Positions 7,929-15,935 of a stretch of 64,000 nt of DNA are shown piece after piece. The position numbers were made by a program, and so were the translations under genes. This DNA is from HGM04593 sp045592125 (lineage in GTDB: Bacteria; Bacteroidota; Bacteroidia; Bacteroidales; Bacteroidaceae). Positions within the stretch are counted from its first letter, which is position 1, and every line of letters starts with the position of its first letter. The notes beneath the pieces are model-generated. The model had not been told where the DNA came from. It did no database searches and worked only from the letters and a program-made list of their open reading frames with translations. The stretch covers positions 118,262 to 182,261 of the forward strand of contig JAZNUE010000042.1 in the NCBI GenBank assembly GCA_045592125.1, in the 5' to 3' direction.

Positions 7929-9953
7929 TTACCAAATCTTCAGGCGCTCATCCTGGGGTACGAACATCGGGCTCTCCTCTGTGATTCCGAATGCTGTGTA
8001 CCAGTCATCAATGTGAGGCAGTGTGCCGTTTACCCTCCAGCGTGAAAGCGAGTGAACGTCGCTCTTGGTGAGGTTGCGGATTTCCTCGTCGCGCACGTGA
8101 CCTGCCCACACGCCTGAATAAGAGAGGTAGAAACGCTGCTCGGGTGTGAAACCGCCAATAACAGGCAGCGGGTTTTCCTTCGTAGCGTTCTTGAATGCCT
8201 GCATGGCAATCATGAGGCCGCCATGGTCGGCAATGTTCTCGCCCAGAGTGAGCTTGCCGTTTGCGTTGAGGCCGGGAAGAACCTCAATCTTGTCGAAGAA
8301 ATCAACTATAACCTGTGTACGCTCGTTGAACTTGGCTGCGTCCTCGCCGGTCCACCAGTTAGCGAAGTTTCCGTCCTTGTCGAACTGGCGGCCCTGGTCG
8401 TCGAAACCGTGAGTCATCTCATGGCCTATTACAACGCCAATCGCGCCGTAGTTGAATGCGTCGTCCTCCTCCATGTCAAAGAACGGGTACTGCAGGATAC
8501 CTGCGGGGAAGCAGATTTCGTTTGTCGTGGGGTTATAGTATGCGTTCACTGTCTGCGGTGTCATGTGCCACTCCTCGCGGTCAACAGGCTTGCCCCACTT
8601 CTCGTCAATGTGCTTCTGCCATCCGAACTCCGACATGCTGCGGCATATGTCGGCATAGCTCATGGCCGGGTCAATGGTGAGCTTGCTGTAGTCGTCCCAC
8701 TTGTCGGGATAGCCAATCTTTACGGTGAATGTGTTCAGTTTCTCATGTGCGGCCTTCTTTGTCTCCTCGCTCATCCACTCCTGCGCGTCTATGCGCTCGC
8801 CAAGTGCAATCTGCAGGTTCTTCACAAGCTGTGTCATGCGCTCCTTTGCTGCAGGGGGGAAGTGCTTGGCAACGTAGAGCTCGCCAATGATGTCGCCAAG
8901 TGAACCGTTCACAGCGTCAAGCGCGCGCTTCCAGCGTGGCTGCTGCACCTTCTTGCCGCTGAGCACTGTGCCGTAGAAAGCAAATGTCTCGGCCTCAATG
9001 TCGTCGGTGAGCTCGTTCGATGTTGAGCGCATGACTTTCCACTCAAGGTATGCCTTGAGGTCGGCCATTGGGGTGTCGCTGATTATGGCAGCCGCTTCCT
9101 TTATCGCCTCGGGATGGGCAAGGTTAACAGTCTCAATGCCGCTGATACCCAGTATGCTGTAGTATGTGTCCCAGTCAATGCCAGGAACAGTCTCTTTCAG
9201 TTCGGCATATGTCATCTTGTGATAGCTGCTAAGCGGGTTGCGGCGCTCCACGCGGCTCAGGTGCTTTGCCGCGAGGCGTGTCTCAATGGCCATGACGGCC
9301 TTCATCTTGAGCTGTGCCTCCTCGGCAGTGAACCCGAATAGCCTGAACATGTTAACGATGTATTCCTGGTACTTTGCACGTATATTCGCCGAGCTTTCAT
9401 CGGTGTCGCTGTAGTACTCCTTCTCGGGGAGCGAGGTACCGCCCTGGTACAGGCCAAGCTGGTTGCTGTTGCTGTCCATTATGTCGGTGCCTATGCCTGT
9501 GCCGAAGAAACCGCCTATGCCTACACGGTAGTTCCTTGCCATAAGGGGGATAATCTCGCCCTTCTCCTTGAGTGCAGCAATCTCGTCCATGTATCTCTTT
9601 ACGGGTGCGGTGCCCTCGGCATTGCGGCGTGTGCTGTCCATTACAATGTTGTAGAGGTCGCCCACCTTCTGCGCATTGCTGCCTGGCTCGCTCTGCTGTG
9701 CGGCCTGCTCAAGGACAAGGTCCTTAAGCTGCTCCTTGCTCTTCTCGCGCAGGGCGTCGAACTGTCCGTAGCGTGAATATTCGTCGGTCATTGGGTTGGC
9801 CTCCTGCCAGCCGCCTGTTGCATACTGGAAGAAGTCTGTTCCTGGGTCCTGTGTCGTGTCCAGGTTTGTCAATAGCTTTGAATCCATACTCTCTTTTGTT
9901 GTGCACGCGCCAAGGCCTAGCAGCATGGCCGCGCAGATAAATAACTTTTTCAT
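7929..9953 (-). CDS. M13-family zinc metalloendopeptidase lipoprotein (PepO/neprilysin-like)
   Basis: A 674-residue protein with a lipoprotein signal (LLGLGAC, Cys at about residue 17), then the M13 N-terminal domain and a C-terminal gluzincin domain. The zinc motif is VIGHEMTHGFDD (HExxH), with the third ligand Glu in ENIADHGG and the family's typical ending near residue 670. It is probably a periplasmic or surface endopeptidase acting on oligopeptides. It begins 5 bases after the ABC-F stop, so the two are co-transcribed. Confidence 0.95.
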   Translation of the reverse strand: MKKLFICAAMLLGLGACTTKESMDSKLLTNLDTTQDPGTDFFQYATGGWQEANPMTDEYSRYGQFDALREKSKEQLKDLVLEQAAQQSEPGSNAQKVGDLYNIVMDSTRRNAEGTAPVKRYMDEIAALKEKGEIIPLMARNYRVGIGGFFGTGIGTDIMDSNSNQLGLYQGGTSLPEKEYYSDTDESSANIRAKYQEYIVNMFRLFGFTAEEAQLKMKAVMAIETRLAAKHLSRVERRNPLSSYHKMTYAELKETVPGIDWDTYYSILGISGIETVNLAHPEAIKEAAAIISDTPMADLKAYLEWKVMRSTSNELTDDIEAETFAFYGTVLSGKKVQQPRWKRALDAVNGSLGDIIGELYVAKHFPPAAKERMTQLVKNLQIALGERIDAQEWMSEETKKAAHEKLNTFTVKIGYPDKWDDYSKLTIDPAMSYADICRSMSEFGWQKHIDEKWGKPVDREEWHMTPQTVNAYYNPTTNEICFPAGILQYPFFDMEEDDAFNYGAIGVVIGHEMTHGFDDQGRQFDKDGNFANWWTGEDAAKFNERTQVIVDFFDKIEVLPGLNANGKLTLGENIADHGGLMIAMQAFKNATKENPLPVIGGFTPEQRFYLSYSGVWAGHVRDEEIRNLTKSDVHSLSRWRVNGTLPHIDDWYTAFGITEESPMFVPQDERLKIW

Positions 9954-9958
9954 ATTCT

Positions 9959-11890
9959 TTATTGGTTTATGTTTTCCAGTTCCTCAATGCTCTTCTCCCA
10001 TTCGGCCACAGCGTCGTCAAGCTGTTTCTTCAGCGTTGCGTATTTCGTGAAGTTCTCCTGTGTGCTGCCATCGGCAGTGCTCATGAGCGCCTCGAGCGCT
10101 GCTATTGCCCCTTCAAGCTCGTTTATTGTCTTCTCATTCTCCTCGACCTGCCTTTCAAGCCTGCGGCGCAGTCGCTGCTGCTGTTTCTCTGCTTCGTAGC
10201 TGAGCCTGTTCTCGTTTGCTGGCCTGGGCGTCTCGGCCGGCTGTGTGGGGCTCTTGGTGAGCGATAGGGCCTCGTTTATGTTGCTTGCGTTCTTTGCTGC
10301 CAGATAGTCATAGATACCTCCCAGGTGCTCGCGTACCTTGCCGTCTCCGAATTCATAGACTTTTGTCACAAGGCCGTCGAGGAACTCGCGGTCGTGGCTC
10401 ACGATTATTACAGTGCCGTCAAAGTCACGTATGGCCTCCTTGAGTACATCCTTTGACTGCATGTCGAGGTGGTTTGTAGGCTCGTCAAGGATGAGAAGGT
10501 TCATCTGGCGCAGCAGAAGGCGTATCATGGCAAGGCGGCTTCTCTCGCCGCCCGAGAGCACCTTTACAGGCTTGTCCGAGGCCTCGCCGCCGAACATGAA
10601 TGCGCCCAGTATATCGCGTATTCGCAGGCGTATGTCGCCAGTCGCGACATTGTCGATTGTCTGGAATACGGTGAGGCTCTCATCGAGCAGCTGCGCCTCG
10701 TGCTGTGCAAAGTAGGCTGTCTCTACGTTGTGCCCTATGGTGATTTTTCCATCATAATCCAGTTCGCCCAATATGCATCGCACCAGAGTGGTCTTTCCTT
10801 CGCCGTTACGTCCCACGAATGCCACCTTTTCGCCACGGTTTATAGTGAGGTTTACTCCGCTGAACACTGTGTGGCTGCCAAAGCTCTTGGCGGTGTCCTC
10901 GCAGATTACCGGGTAGTTGCCGCTGCGTGTGGCAGGGGCGAACTTGAGTCTCAGCCGGCCTGTGTCCTCCTCGTCAATCTCAATGGGCACCATCTTCTCG
11001 AGCTGCTTTATGCGGCTCTGTACCTGCACGGCCTTGGTGGGCTTGTAGCGGAAACGCTCGATGAACTCCTTAGTGTCGGCAATCTCCTTCTGCTGGTTCT
11101 CATATGCCCTCAGCTGCTGTTCGCGGCGCTCCTTGCGTGCTTCCATGAACTTGTCGTAGGGCAGCCTGTAGTCATATATTCTGCCGCAGGATATTTCTAT
11201 GGTGCGGTTGGTTACCGCATTGAGGAATGCGCGGTCGTGGCTCACAAGGAGCACTGCGTTGCCGCTACGGGCCAGGAACTGCTCCAGCCACTGTATGCTC
11301 TCGATGTCGAGGTGGTTTGTGGGCTCGTCGAGCAGCAGTATGCCGGGGTGCTGAAGCAGCAGCTTGGCAAGCTCAATGCGCATGCGCCATCCGCCGCTGA
11401 ACTCGCGGGTGGGGCGTGTGAAGTCGGTACGCGAGAATCCCAGTCCTTGCAAGGTGCGCTCAATCTCGGCCTCGTAGTGGCTGCCGCCCATCATGGTATA
11501 CTGCTCATTAAGGTGCGTGTAGTCCTCGATGAGCTGATGGTAGCCTTCGCTGTCATAGTCGGTGCGTTCGGCCAGCTCGTTGTTCATCCTCTCAAGACGG
11601 GCCTCCATCTCGTGTATGTGGACGAAGGCCTGCTCTGCCTCCTCGTATACAGTGCGCCCGTCTGTGTGGTGCATTACCTGGGGCAGGTAGCCTATAGTGA
11701 AATCCTTGGGCTTAGATATTGTCCCGGATGTGGGTCCCTGCAGTCCTGCAATAATCTTCAGCAGGGTACTCTTTCCTGCGCCGTTCTTTCCTACAAGCGC
11801 AATCCTGTCACGCTTGTTTATTATGAAACTAACGTCATGGAACAGGTTAGTCCCGCCGAAGTCTACTCTTATGTTGTCTATTGAAAGCAA
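9959..11890 (-). CDS. ABC-F family ATPase (Uup/YdiF-like translation factor)
   Basis: A 643-residue soluble protein with two ABC domains joined by a charged linker. The first Walker A is GKNGAGKSTLL (residues about 36-46) with signature FSGGWRMR; the second is GRNGEGKTT with signature LSGGERSRL; both have LDEPTNHLD. The C-terminal about 90 residues are a coiled coil, as in Uup/YheS types. ABC-F proteins bind the ribosomal E site. No ATG is in frame upstream; a TTG at 11890 preceded by AGGA at a good distance and giving the family's MLSIDNIRVDFGG start is the likely initiator. The leader from the promoter at 12019 is about 120 bases with a short hairpin. Confidence 0.92.
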   Translation of the reverse strand: MLSIDNIRVDFGGTNLFHDVSFIINKRDRIALVGKNGAGKSTLLKIIAGLQGPTSGTISKPKDFTIGYLPQVMHHTDGRTVYEEAEQAFVHIHEMEARLERMNNELAERTDYDSEGYHQLIEDYTHLNEQYTMMGGSHYEAEIERTLQGLGFSRTDFTRPTREFSGGWRMRIELAKLLLQHPGILLLDEPTNHLDIESIQWLEQFLARSGNAVLLVSHDRAFLNAVTNRTIEISCGRIYDYRLPYDKFMEARKERREQQLRAYENQQKEIADTKEFIERFRYKPTKAVQVQSRIKQLEKMVPIEIDEEDTGRLRLKFAPATRSGNYPVICEDTAKSFGSHTVFSGVNLTINRGEKVAFVGRNGEGKTTLVRCILGELDYDGKITIGHNVETAYFAQHEAQLLDESLTVFQTIDNVATGDIRLRIRDILGAFMFGGEASDKPVKVLSGGERSRLAMIRLLLRQMNLLILDEPTNHLDMQSKDVLKEAIRDFDGTVIIVSHDREFLDGLVTKVYEFGDGKVREHLGGIYDYLAAKNASNINEALSLTKSPTQPAETPRPANENRLSYEAEKQQQRLRRRLERQVEENEKTINELEGAIAALEALMSTADGSTQENFTKYATLKKQLDDAVAEWEKSIEELENINQ

Positions 11891-12018
11891 AATCCTGTAT
11901 ATTATATAATGTGTAAATGGGGTGGTGTTCAGTGTCTAATATTTAATGTCGCAACTGTTCTATAAACCATTTCGCATTAAATTGCAAACTCCATCCCCTT
12001 TTCTGCGACCTTGGGTCG

Positions 12019-12026
12019 CAAAGGTA
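12019..12026 (-). promoter_or_regulatory. -7 promoter element of the ABC-F operon
   Basis: The minus strand reads TACCTTTG, with a TTG about 20 bases upstream. The start point would fall in or next to the GCGACC/GGTCGC hairpin at 12004-12020, giving a leader of about 120 bases. Confidence 0.6.
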
Positions 12027-12194
12027 CTCTTTTGCAGCGAAAAATGCAAGTATCCTCAAACCGCAATCCGCGGTAAAAGTGTTTTTGAGGTTTTGAGGTG
12101 TCTGTTTGCTTATAAAACCCACTTGAAATAATCGGTTAGGAGAAGAAAAAGAAGAAAAACGGCACAATCGCCGTCTTATCTGCGATTCTTTCTA

Positions 12195-12202
12195 TACCTT
12201 TG
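12195..12202 (+). promoter_or_regulatory. Promoter-like -7 element upstream of perR
   Basis: TACCTTTG matches TAnnTTTG. It lies 18 bases before an ATG that opens a 25-codon frame (12220-12297), so it may drive a leader peptide or small RNA ahead of perR. Confidence 0.4.
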
Positions 12203-12374
12203 TTTGCAAATAAAAGCATATGAACGATTTACATACATACGTCAAGGCGGTTGCTATCTCGTTACCCAATTTCCAAGCAATCCGAATAACCGTTTAATTC
12301 TAAGATAATTGCAATTTATGCGATTTTTCATACAAAAAAGCATTAAAAAACTTGCACGAAATGTAAAGTATTTG

Positions 12375-12382
12375 TATATTTG
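12375..12382 (+). promoter_or_regulatory. -7 promoter element of perR
   Basis: TATATTTG, with a TTG about 20 bases upstream. Transcription from here would start near 12389, which rules out the in-frame ATG at 12385 as the usual start and supports 12421. Confidence 0.65.
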
Positions 12383-12420
12383 CAATGATTTCAAAAATGA
12401 AATATAAAACAGACGATAAT

Positions 12421-12840
12421 ATGAAAGTGTCAAGAGCAGAGCTTAAGCAGGAACTTATAGATGCGGGCATACGTCCTTCGGTACAGCGTCTTGCAATATT
12501 CGAGTATGTGCGCCAGAGTTGCCAGCACCCGACTGCGGAGACTGTCTATGAGGCCTTGCGCGACGAGTTGGGTTCGCTCTCATTGACAACAGTGTATAAT
12601 ACGCTCAGGCTGTTCGTGGATGCAGGCCTCATCTCAATGCTCACAATTGATGACACTTTCCGCTGTTTCGACGGTAACCGCTGCTGCCACGCACACTTCC
12701 GCTGCAACAGTTGCGGAAAAATAGTTGACTTGCAGATGAGAAAGGATTTCATGTCGCTTGTCGAGGGACTTGAGGGATATGAGGTTACCGATGCGCAGCT
12801 CTATCTCAAGGGGCTATGCCCCGATTGTCTGAAAAAATAA
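12421..12840 (+). CDS. perR: Peroxide-responsive repressor PerR (Fur family)
   Basis: A 139-residue Fur-family protein with an N-terminal winged helix (1-75) and a C-terminal dimerisation domain. Structural zinc is held by C95/C98 and C133/C136. The regulatory metal site can be read as H36, D84, H90, H92 and D103; the Asp in KIVDL (Glu in Fur) is the PerR signature. It senses H2O2 by oxidation of the His ligands. A longer frame opens at 12385 but that ATG would lie upstream of the predicted start point. Rubrerythrin follows 50 bases later, a typical target. Confidence 0.88.
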   Translation: MKVSRAELKQELIDAGIRPSVQRLAIFEYVRQSCQHPTAETVYEALRDELGSLSLTTVYNTLRLFVDAGLISMLTIDDTFRCFDGNRCCHAHFRCNSCGKIVDLQMRKDFMSLVEGLEGYEVTDAQLYLKGLCPDCLKK

Positions 12841-12890
12841 GGAATGATAGATAATACAATTAATAATTAACGGCTTAAAATTTAAAGACT

Positions 12891-13439
12891 ATGAAAAAGT
12901 TCATTTGTTCAGTATGTGGTTATATTCATGAAGGTGATTCAGCTCCTGAGCGTTGTCCAATGTGTAAGGTTCCTGCTGAGAAGTTCAACGAGATGCAGGA
13001 GGGTAACGGCAAGCTTGAGTTTGTCCAGGAGCATGTGATTGGTGTGGCAAAGGGCTGTGATGATGAGATGATTAAGGACCTTAACAACCACTTCATTAGC
13101 GAGTGCACCGAGGTTGGCATGTACCTTGCAATGAGCCGCCAGGCCGACCGTGAGGGCTATCCCGAGATTGCCGAGGCTTTCAAGCGCTATGCATGGGAAG
13201 AGGCAGAGCACGCAGCAAAGTTCGCAGAACTGCTTGGTGATGTTGTTTGGGATACAAAGACTAATCTCGACAAGAGAATGAATGCAGAGTCAGGCGCATG
13301 TGCCGACAAGTACCGCATTGCAAAGCGTGCCAAGGAACTGAACCTCGACGCTATCCACGATACAGTACATGAGATGGCGAAGGACGAGGCACGTCACGGC
13401 AAGGGTTTCGAGGGCCTGTTCAACCGCTACTTCAAGTAA
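12891..13439 (+). CDS. rbr: Rubrerythrin with N-terminal rubredoxin domain
   Basis: A 182-residue protein. The N-terminal rubredoxin-like domain has C6, C9, C22 and C25 around one iron; residues about 55-180 form the ferritin-like di-iron domain, with EExxH-type ligands in WEEAEHAAKF and KDEARHGKGF. The rubredoxin domain comes first, the reverse of classical rubrerythrin. These enzymes reduce H2O2 to water in anaerobes. It lies directly after perR and is probably repressed by it. A hairpin at 13455-13502 follows. Confidence 0.93.
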   Translation: MKKFICSVCGYIHEGDSAPERCPMCKVPAEKFNEMQEGNGKLEFVQEHVIGVAKGCDDEMIKDLNNHFISECTEVGMYLAMSRQADREGYPEIAEAFKRYAWEEAEHAAKFAELLGDVVWDTKTNLDKRMNAESGACADKYRIAKRAKELNLDAIHDTVHEMAKDEARHGKGFEGLFNRYFK

Positions 13440-13454
13440 TAGGATAACAGAGAT

Positions 13455-13502
13455 AGACAATACATAAGGCGGCGCACATTCAGGTGCCGCCTTATGTTGT
13501 CT
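13455..13502 (+). terminator. Hairpin after rubrerythrin
   Basis: A stem of about 20 bp (ending GGCGGCGCAC against GGTGCCGCC, one 2-base bulge) with a 5-base loop follows the rubrerythrin stop. There is no T run, so it may also be an mRNA-stabilising 3' structure. Confidence 0.6.
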
Positions 13503-13579
13503 ATGTTATGCCTGATGGTCTCTGTAAAGAGGTCTTTCACCCTTTGAGAAGGGGTGCAAAAGCAAACCGCAAGATTTTG

Positions 13580-13612
13580 AGTTCCCTCGTCGCTTTGTCG
13601 GGATGAAAGGCA
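13580..13612. repeat. Degenerate copy of a dispersed palindromic repeat
   Basis: The stretch TCCCTCGTCGCTTTGTCGGG followed by ATGA resembles the right half of the element at 21965-22034 (GATCCTTCCGTTCCGTCAGG then ATGACA). It lies between rubrerythrin and rsmD. The match is partial. Confidence 0.4.
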
Positions 13613-13619
13613 GGACAGG

Positions 13620-14171
13620 CTATTCCTCTTCCTGCTTATCCTTGCCGAAGAATGTGAAGTTCACGCTGCCATAGGCCACGTGCCTCAGGAACATCGGGTG
13701 TTCACTGAAGTCATAATCCTTGCCGTGTTCAAAGATGAAGATTCCGTTCTCTTTCAGCATGTTGCCACTCAATATAAGGTCAGGTATCTCCTTGAGTTCT
13801 TTCAGTGCATACGGCGGGTCGGCAAATATGAGGCCATAGCTGCTGCTGCAACGGCGTATGAAACGGAATACGTCGTCACGTACTATGCGCCAGCTGCTGT
13901 CGCCAAGTGCTGTTGCGCACTTTTTCAGGTGCGCGAAGTGCAATGCGTCCATCTCTACCGATGTTACCTGGGTGCAGCCTCTTGACAGCAGCTCAAGGCT
14001 TATGCTTCCTGTGCCTGAGAAGAGGTCCAGGGCCGCTGTCTCCTCAAAGTCAAGAATGTTGTTGAGGATATTGAACAGGTTCTCCTTAGCAAAGTCGGTA
14101 GTGGGCCTTGCCTTGAAGTTGCGCGGGACGTCAAAATGACGCCCTTTGTATTTGCCGCTGATTATTCGCAT
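13620..14171 (-). CDS. rsmD: 16S rRNA (guanine966-N2)-methyltransferase RsmD
   Basis: A 183-residue SAM-dependent methyltransferase. Motif I is LDLFSGTGSISLE, the acidic binding residue is in VEMD, and the catalytic motif is FADPPYA. The start MRIISGKYKGRHF and the RPTTDFAKENLFNIL segment are specific to RsmD, which methylates G966 of 16S rRNA during 30S assembly. Its ATG lies inside the last codons of the DUF3822 gene (10-base overlap), so the two are translationally coupled. Confidence 0.95.
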   Translation of the reverse strand: MRIISGKYKGRHFDVPRNFKARPTTDFAKENLFNILNNILDFEETAALDLFSGTGSISLELLSRGCTQVTSVEMDALHFAHLKKCATALGDSSWRIVRDDVFRFIRRCSSSYGLIFADPPYALKELKEIPDLILSGNMLKENGIFIFEHGKDYDFSEHPMFLRHVAYGSVNFTFFGKDKQEEE

Positions 14172-14965
14172 AGTATAAGTGCCTGAAGGTCAAATGGTAT
14201 TCCTTTCATCCTGTTGAGCAGGGTGGGGTGGAACTGCTCGCTAGGGTTTATGCGTTTCCTGTTCTTTATGAAACGCGATATAAGTGTCTGCAGCTCTTCA
14301 ACCTGCTTGTCTCCGCAGAGATAGAGCGTATCTTCTGTCTGTGAGAACCCTTGCTCTTTCCAAATGCTCAGCATGTAGAAGAGGTGGTCTTCTCCGCTCT
14401 CCGACCTGAAACTTGCCGATATCCCGGCCTTCCCCTCCTTTACGGGTATGAAGAGCGAGTGTTCTCCCTGAAGGCAGGCCAGCATGAAGCTCTCCTCGGG
14501 GAACGGGTTGCGGGTGATATATCCCATAAGTATGCTTGCTGGCGTGTAGTATGTCACCTCGCCAAGCTGCTGCAGGGTCTCGTATACGCCTCTGTCTACA
14601 GGGAAGAGTATTGTCATGCCCTGTACATTGAGCCTGTTGGGGATAATCTCTGAGCCGCTGTCACATTTGGGGAAGCAGCAGCGGTAGAACGCCTTGTAGT
14701 CCTGCCTGCTGTCATATTCTGCCGGCAAGGCGGTATACTCGGCGGTCTCAATTATTGCCTTTACTTCGTGCCATTCTCCTTCCGCTATGAACTCACATTC
14801 ATTAATGGCCTTGCGCAGGTTTGCCCCTAGGCTTGTGCTGCTGTCAGTGGGGTAGAAACTGTATTGCAGCGACTCGGGTTCCGGCGCGATATAGCTGCAA
14901 AAACAAAATCCATTCGTACTGATACGAATGGATAATGTCCTGTTTGTGCTTTTATCCACGTTCAT
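14162..14965 (-). CDS. DUF3822 family protein
   Basis: A 267-residue soluble protein typical of Bacteroidetes and usually next to rsmD. The conserved N-terminal LSIRISTNGFCFC segment supports the family call. I start it at the ATG at 14965, 4 bases after the stop of the upstream gene; the longer frame to 15013 would lie within that gene. DUF3822 proteins have an ASKHA-like (actin/hexokinase) fold by published predictions; the biochemical function is unknown. Confidence 0.8.
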   Translation of the reverse strand: MNVDKSTNRTLSIRISTNGFCFCSYIAPEPESLQYSFYPTDSSTSLGANLRKAINECEFIAEGEWHEVKAIIETAEYTALPAEYDSRQDYKAFYRCCFPKCDSGSEIIPNRLNVQGMTILFPVDRGVYETLQQLGEVTYYTPASILMGYITRNPFPEESFMLACLQGEHSLFIPVKEGKAGISASFRSESGEDHLFYMLSIWKEQGFSQTEDTLYLCGDKQVEELQTLISRFIKNRKRINPSEQFHPTLLNRMKGIPFDLQALILCE

Positions 14966-14969
14966 GGGA

Positions 14970-15842
14970 TTATTCCCAGTTACCGATATTCTTGTTAGGA
15001 ACTTTCTTGTCACCTATCTTCAGGCATGGGACTACGTCGAAAATCTCCTTGCCTTCAGTATCGCGCAATGTGTTGCCGTCGGCGTCCTTGTGGTATTCCT
15101 TCCTTACTGGACGGTTGTTCTTCTTTACCTCAAGCAGGTAGTTGTCAAGTTCCTGCTGGTTGATACCTTCAAGATAGAACTTTGTATCGGCATATGCCTC
15201 GAACAGTGCGCCGGTTCCGCTGCGGCCGTTTGTCTCCATGACAATCTTCTCGCCGTTGCCGAACGGGATGAACTGCAGCGAGTCCACTGGATAGTTGCGG
15301 TTGTGGTAAAGCGTGTCAAGAAGGTTTACCCATGTGGTGTCGCGGCTGAACTCCTTGAGCGAAAGGGTCTGGTGAGGGCTCTTCTTCTTCTCAATCTCGT
15401 CGAATACCTTCCAGTCATCCTTCTCTACTGCCTGTGCAAGTATTGTGAGGAATACTGAGTCGGACTGGTTTGTTGTAAGGCCGTGAACCTCCTCCATCTG
15501 CTCGCTCCTTCTCCTCTTCTTGTTCTCCTTCTTGATATAGTCGTTTACGTAGGTAAGAAGATAGGCCTGCTGCTCGTCGCTGAGCTCATAGATTTTCTTT
15601 ACAATGCCCTTCTTGCCTGTCTTAATAAATTCTGTAAGTGTCTCGAAGTCCTCGGCATACCTGTTGTTCTGTGAGTAGAACTCCTCCTGCGCCTTCTTGA
15701 TGTCTACAAGACGCTTGATTACAACCTCTTCCCTGTCTTCCTTTACTTCCTTGAATTCTATTGGGTTCATGATGCTTCGTACGCATATGTAAACCAACCC
15801 TGCAATTACAGCAAGCAAAATAACTTTTAGTACGTTTTTCAT
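14970..15842 (-). CDS. Single-helix membrane protein, pseudopilin-like N-terminus
   Basis: A 290-residue protein with one N-terminal membrane helix (about 5-24), then a pattern like a pilin stalk (KRLVDIKKAQEEFYSQNNRYAEDFETLTEFI), a form seen in type II secretion and pilin-like proteins, and a mixed C-terminal domain. There is no prepilin cleavage motif. It heads an operon with DUF3822 and rsmD (gaps 4 and -10 bases). The role is unknown; a structural envelope protein is plausible. Confidence 0.7.
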   Translation of the reverse strand: MKNVLKVILLAVIAGLVYICVRSIMNPIEFKEVKEDREEVVIKRLVDIKKAQEEFYSQNNRYAEDFETLTEFIKTGKKGIVKKIYELSDEQQAYLLTYVNDYIKKENKKRRRSEQMEEVHGLTTNQSDSVFLTILAQAVEKDDWKVFDEIEKKKSPHQTLSLKEFSRDTTWVNLLDTLYHNRNYPVDSLQFIPFGNGEKIVMETNGRSGTGALFEAYADTKFYLEGINQQELDNYLLEVKKNNRPVRKEYHKDADGNTLRDTEGKEIFDVVPCLKIGDKKVPNKNIGNWE

Positions 15843-15877
15843 TGCTCTATATTTTTTTATTATGTATTTTCGTGTCG

Positions 15878-15885
15878 CAAAAATA
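15878..15885 (-). promoter_or_regulatory. -7 promoter element of the DUF3822/rsmD operon
   Basis: The minus strand reads TATTTTTG, 35 bases before the ATG at 15842. It is divergent from the helicase gene. Confidence 0.6.
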
Positions 15886-15935
15886 AGAAATAAAAACGAA
15901 AATTCGCCTTTATAGGCTTTTTTTTATCGGTAAAT

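Larger units (their letters stand above)
11891..12420. other. 530-bp divergent intergenic region between the ABC-F gene and perR
   Basis: It holds a minus-strand promoter (12019-12026) for the ABC-F/M13 unit, a 7-bp GC hairpin next to its start point (12004-12020), a plus-strand promoter-like TACCTTTG at 12195-12202, and the perR promoter at 12375-12382. Between the last two is a possible 25-codon reading frame (12220-12297). No protein family is recognised in it. Confidence 0.6.

Noticed and set aside
10469..11884. A 471-codon open frame antisense to the ABC-F gene, and similar long frames antisense to the nuclease gene (57040-58416), the methyltransferase gene (53334-54290) and rel (22986-23918)
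   Set aside because: These mirror real genes in codon phase and arise from the G/C-biased third positions of the opposite strand; none shows a domain, signal peptide or start context.
12385..12420. A longer PerR start at 12385
   Set aside because: The promoter at 12375-12382 places the start of transcription after this ATG, and the family start fits 12421.
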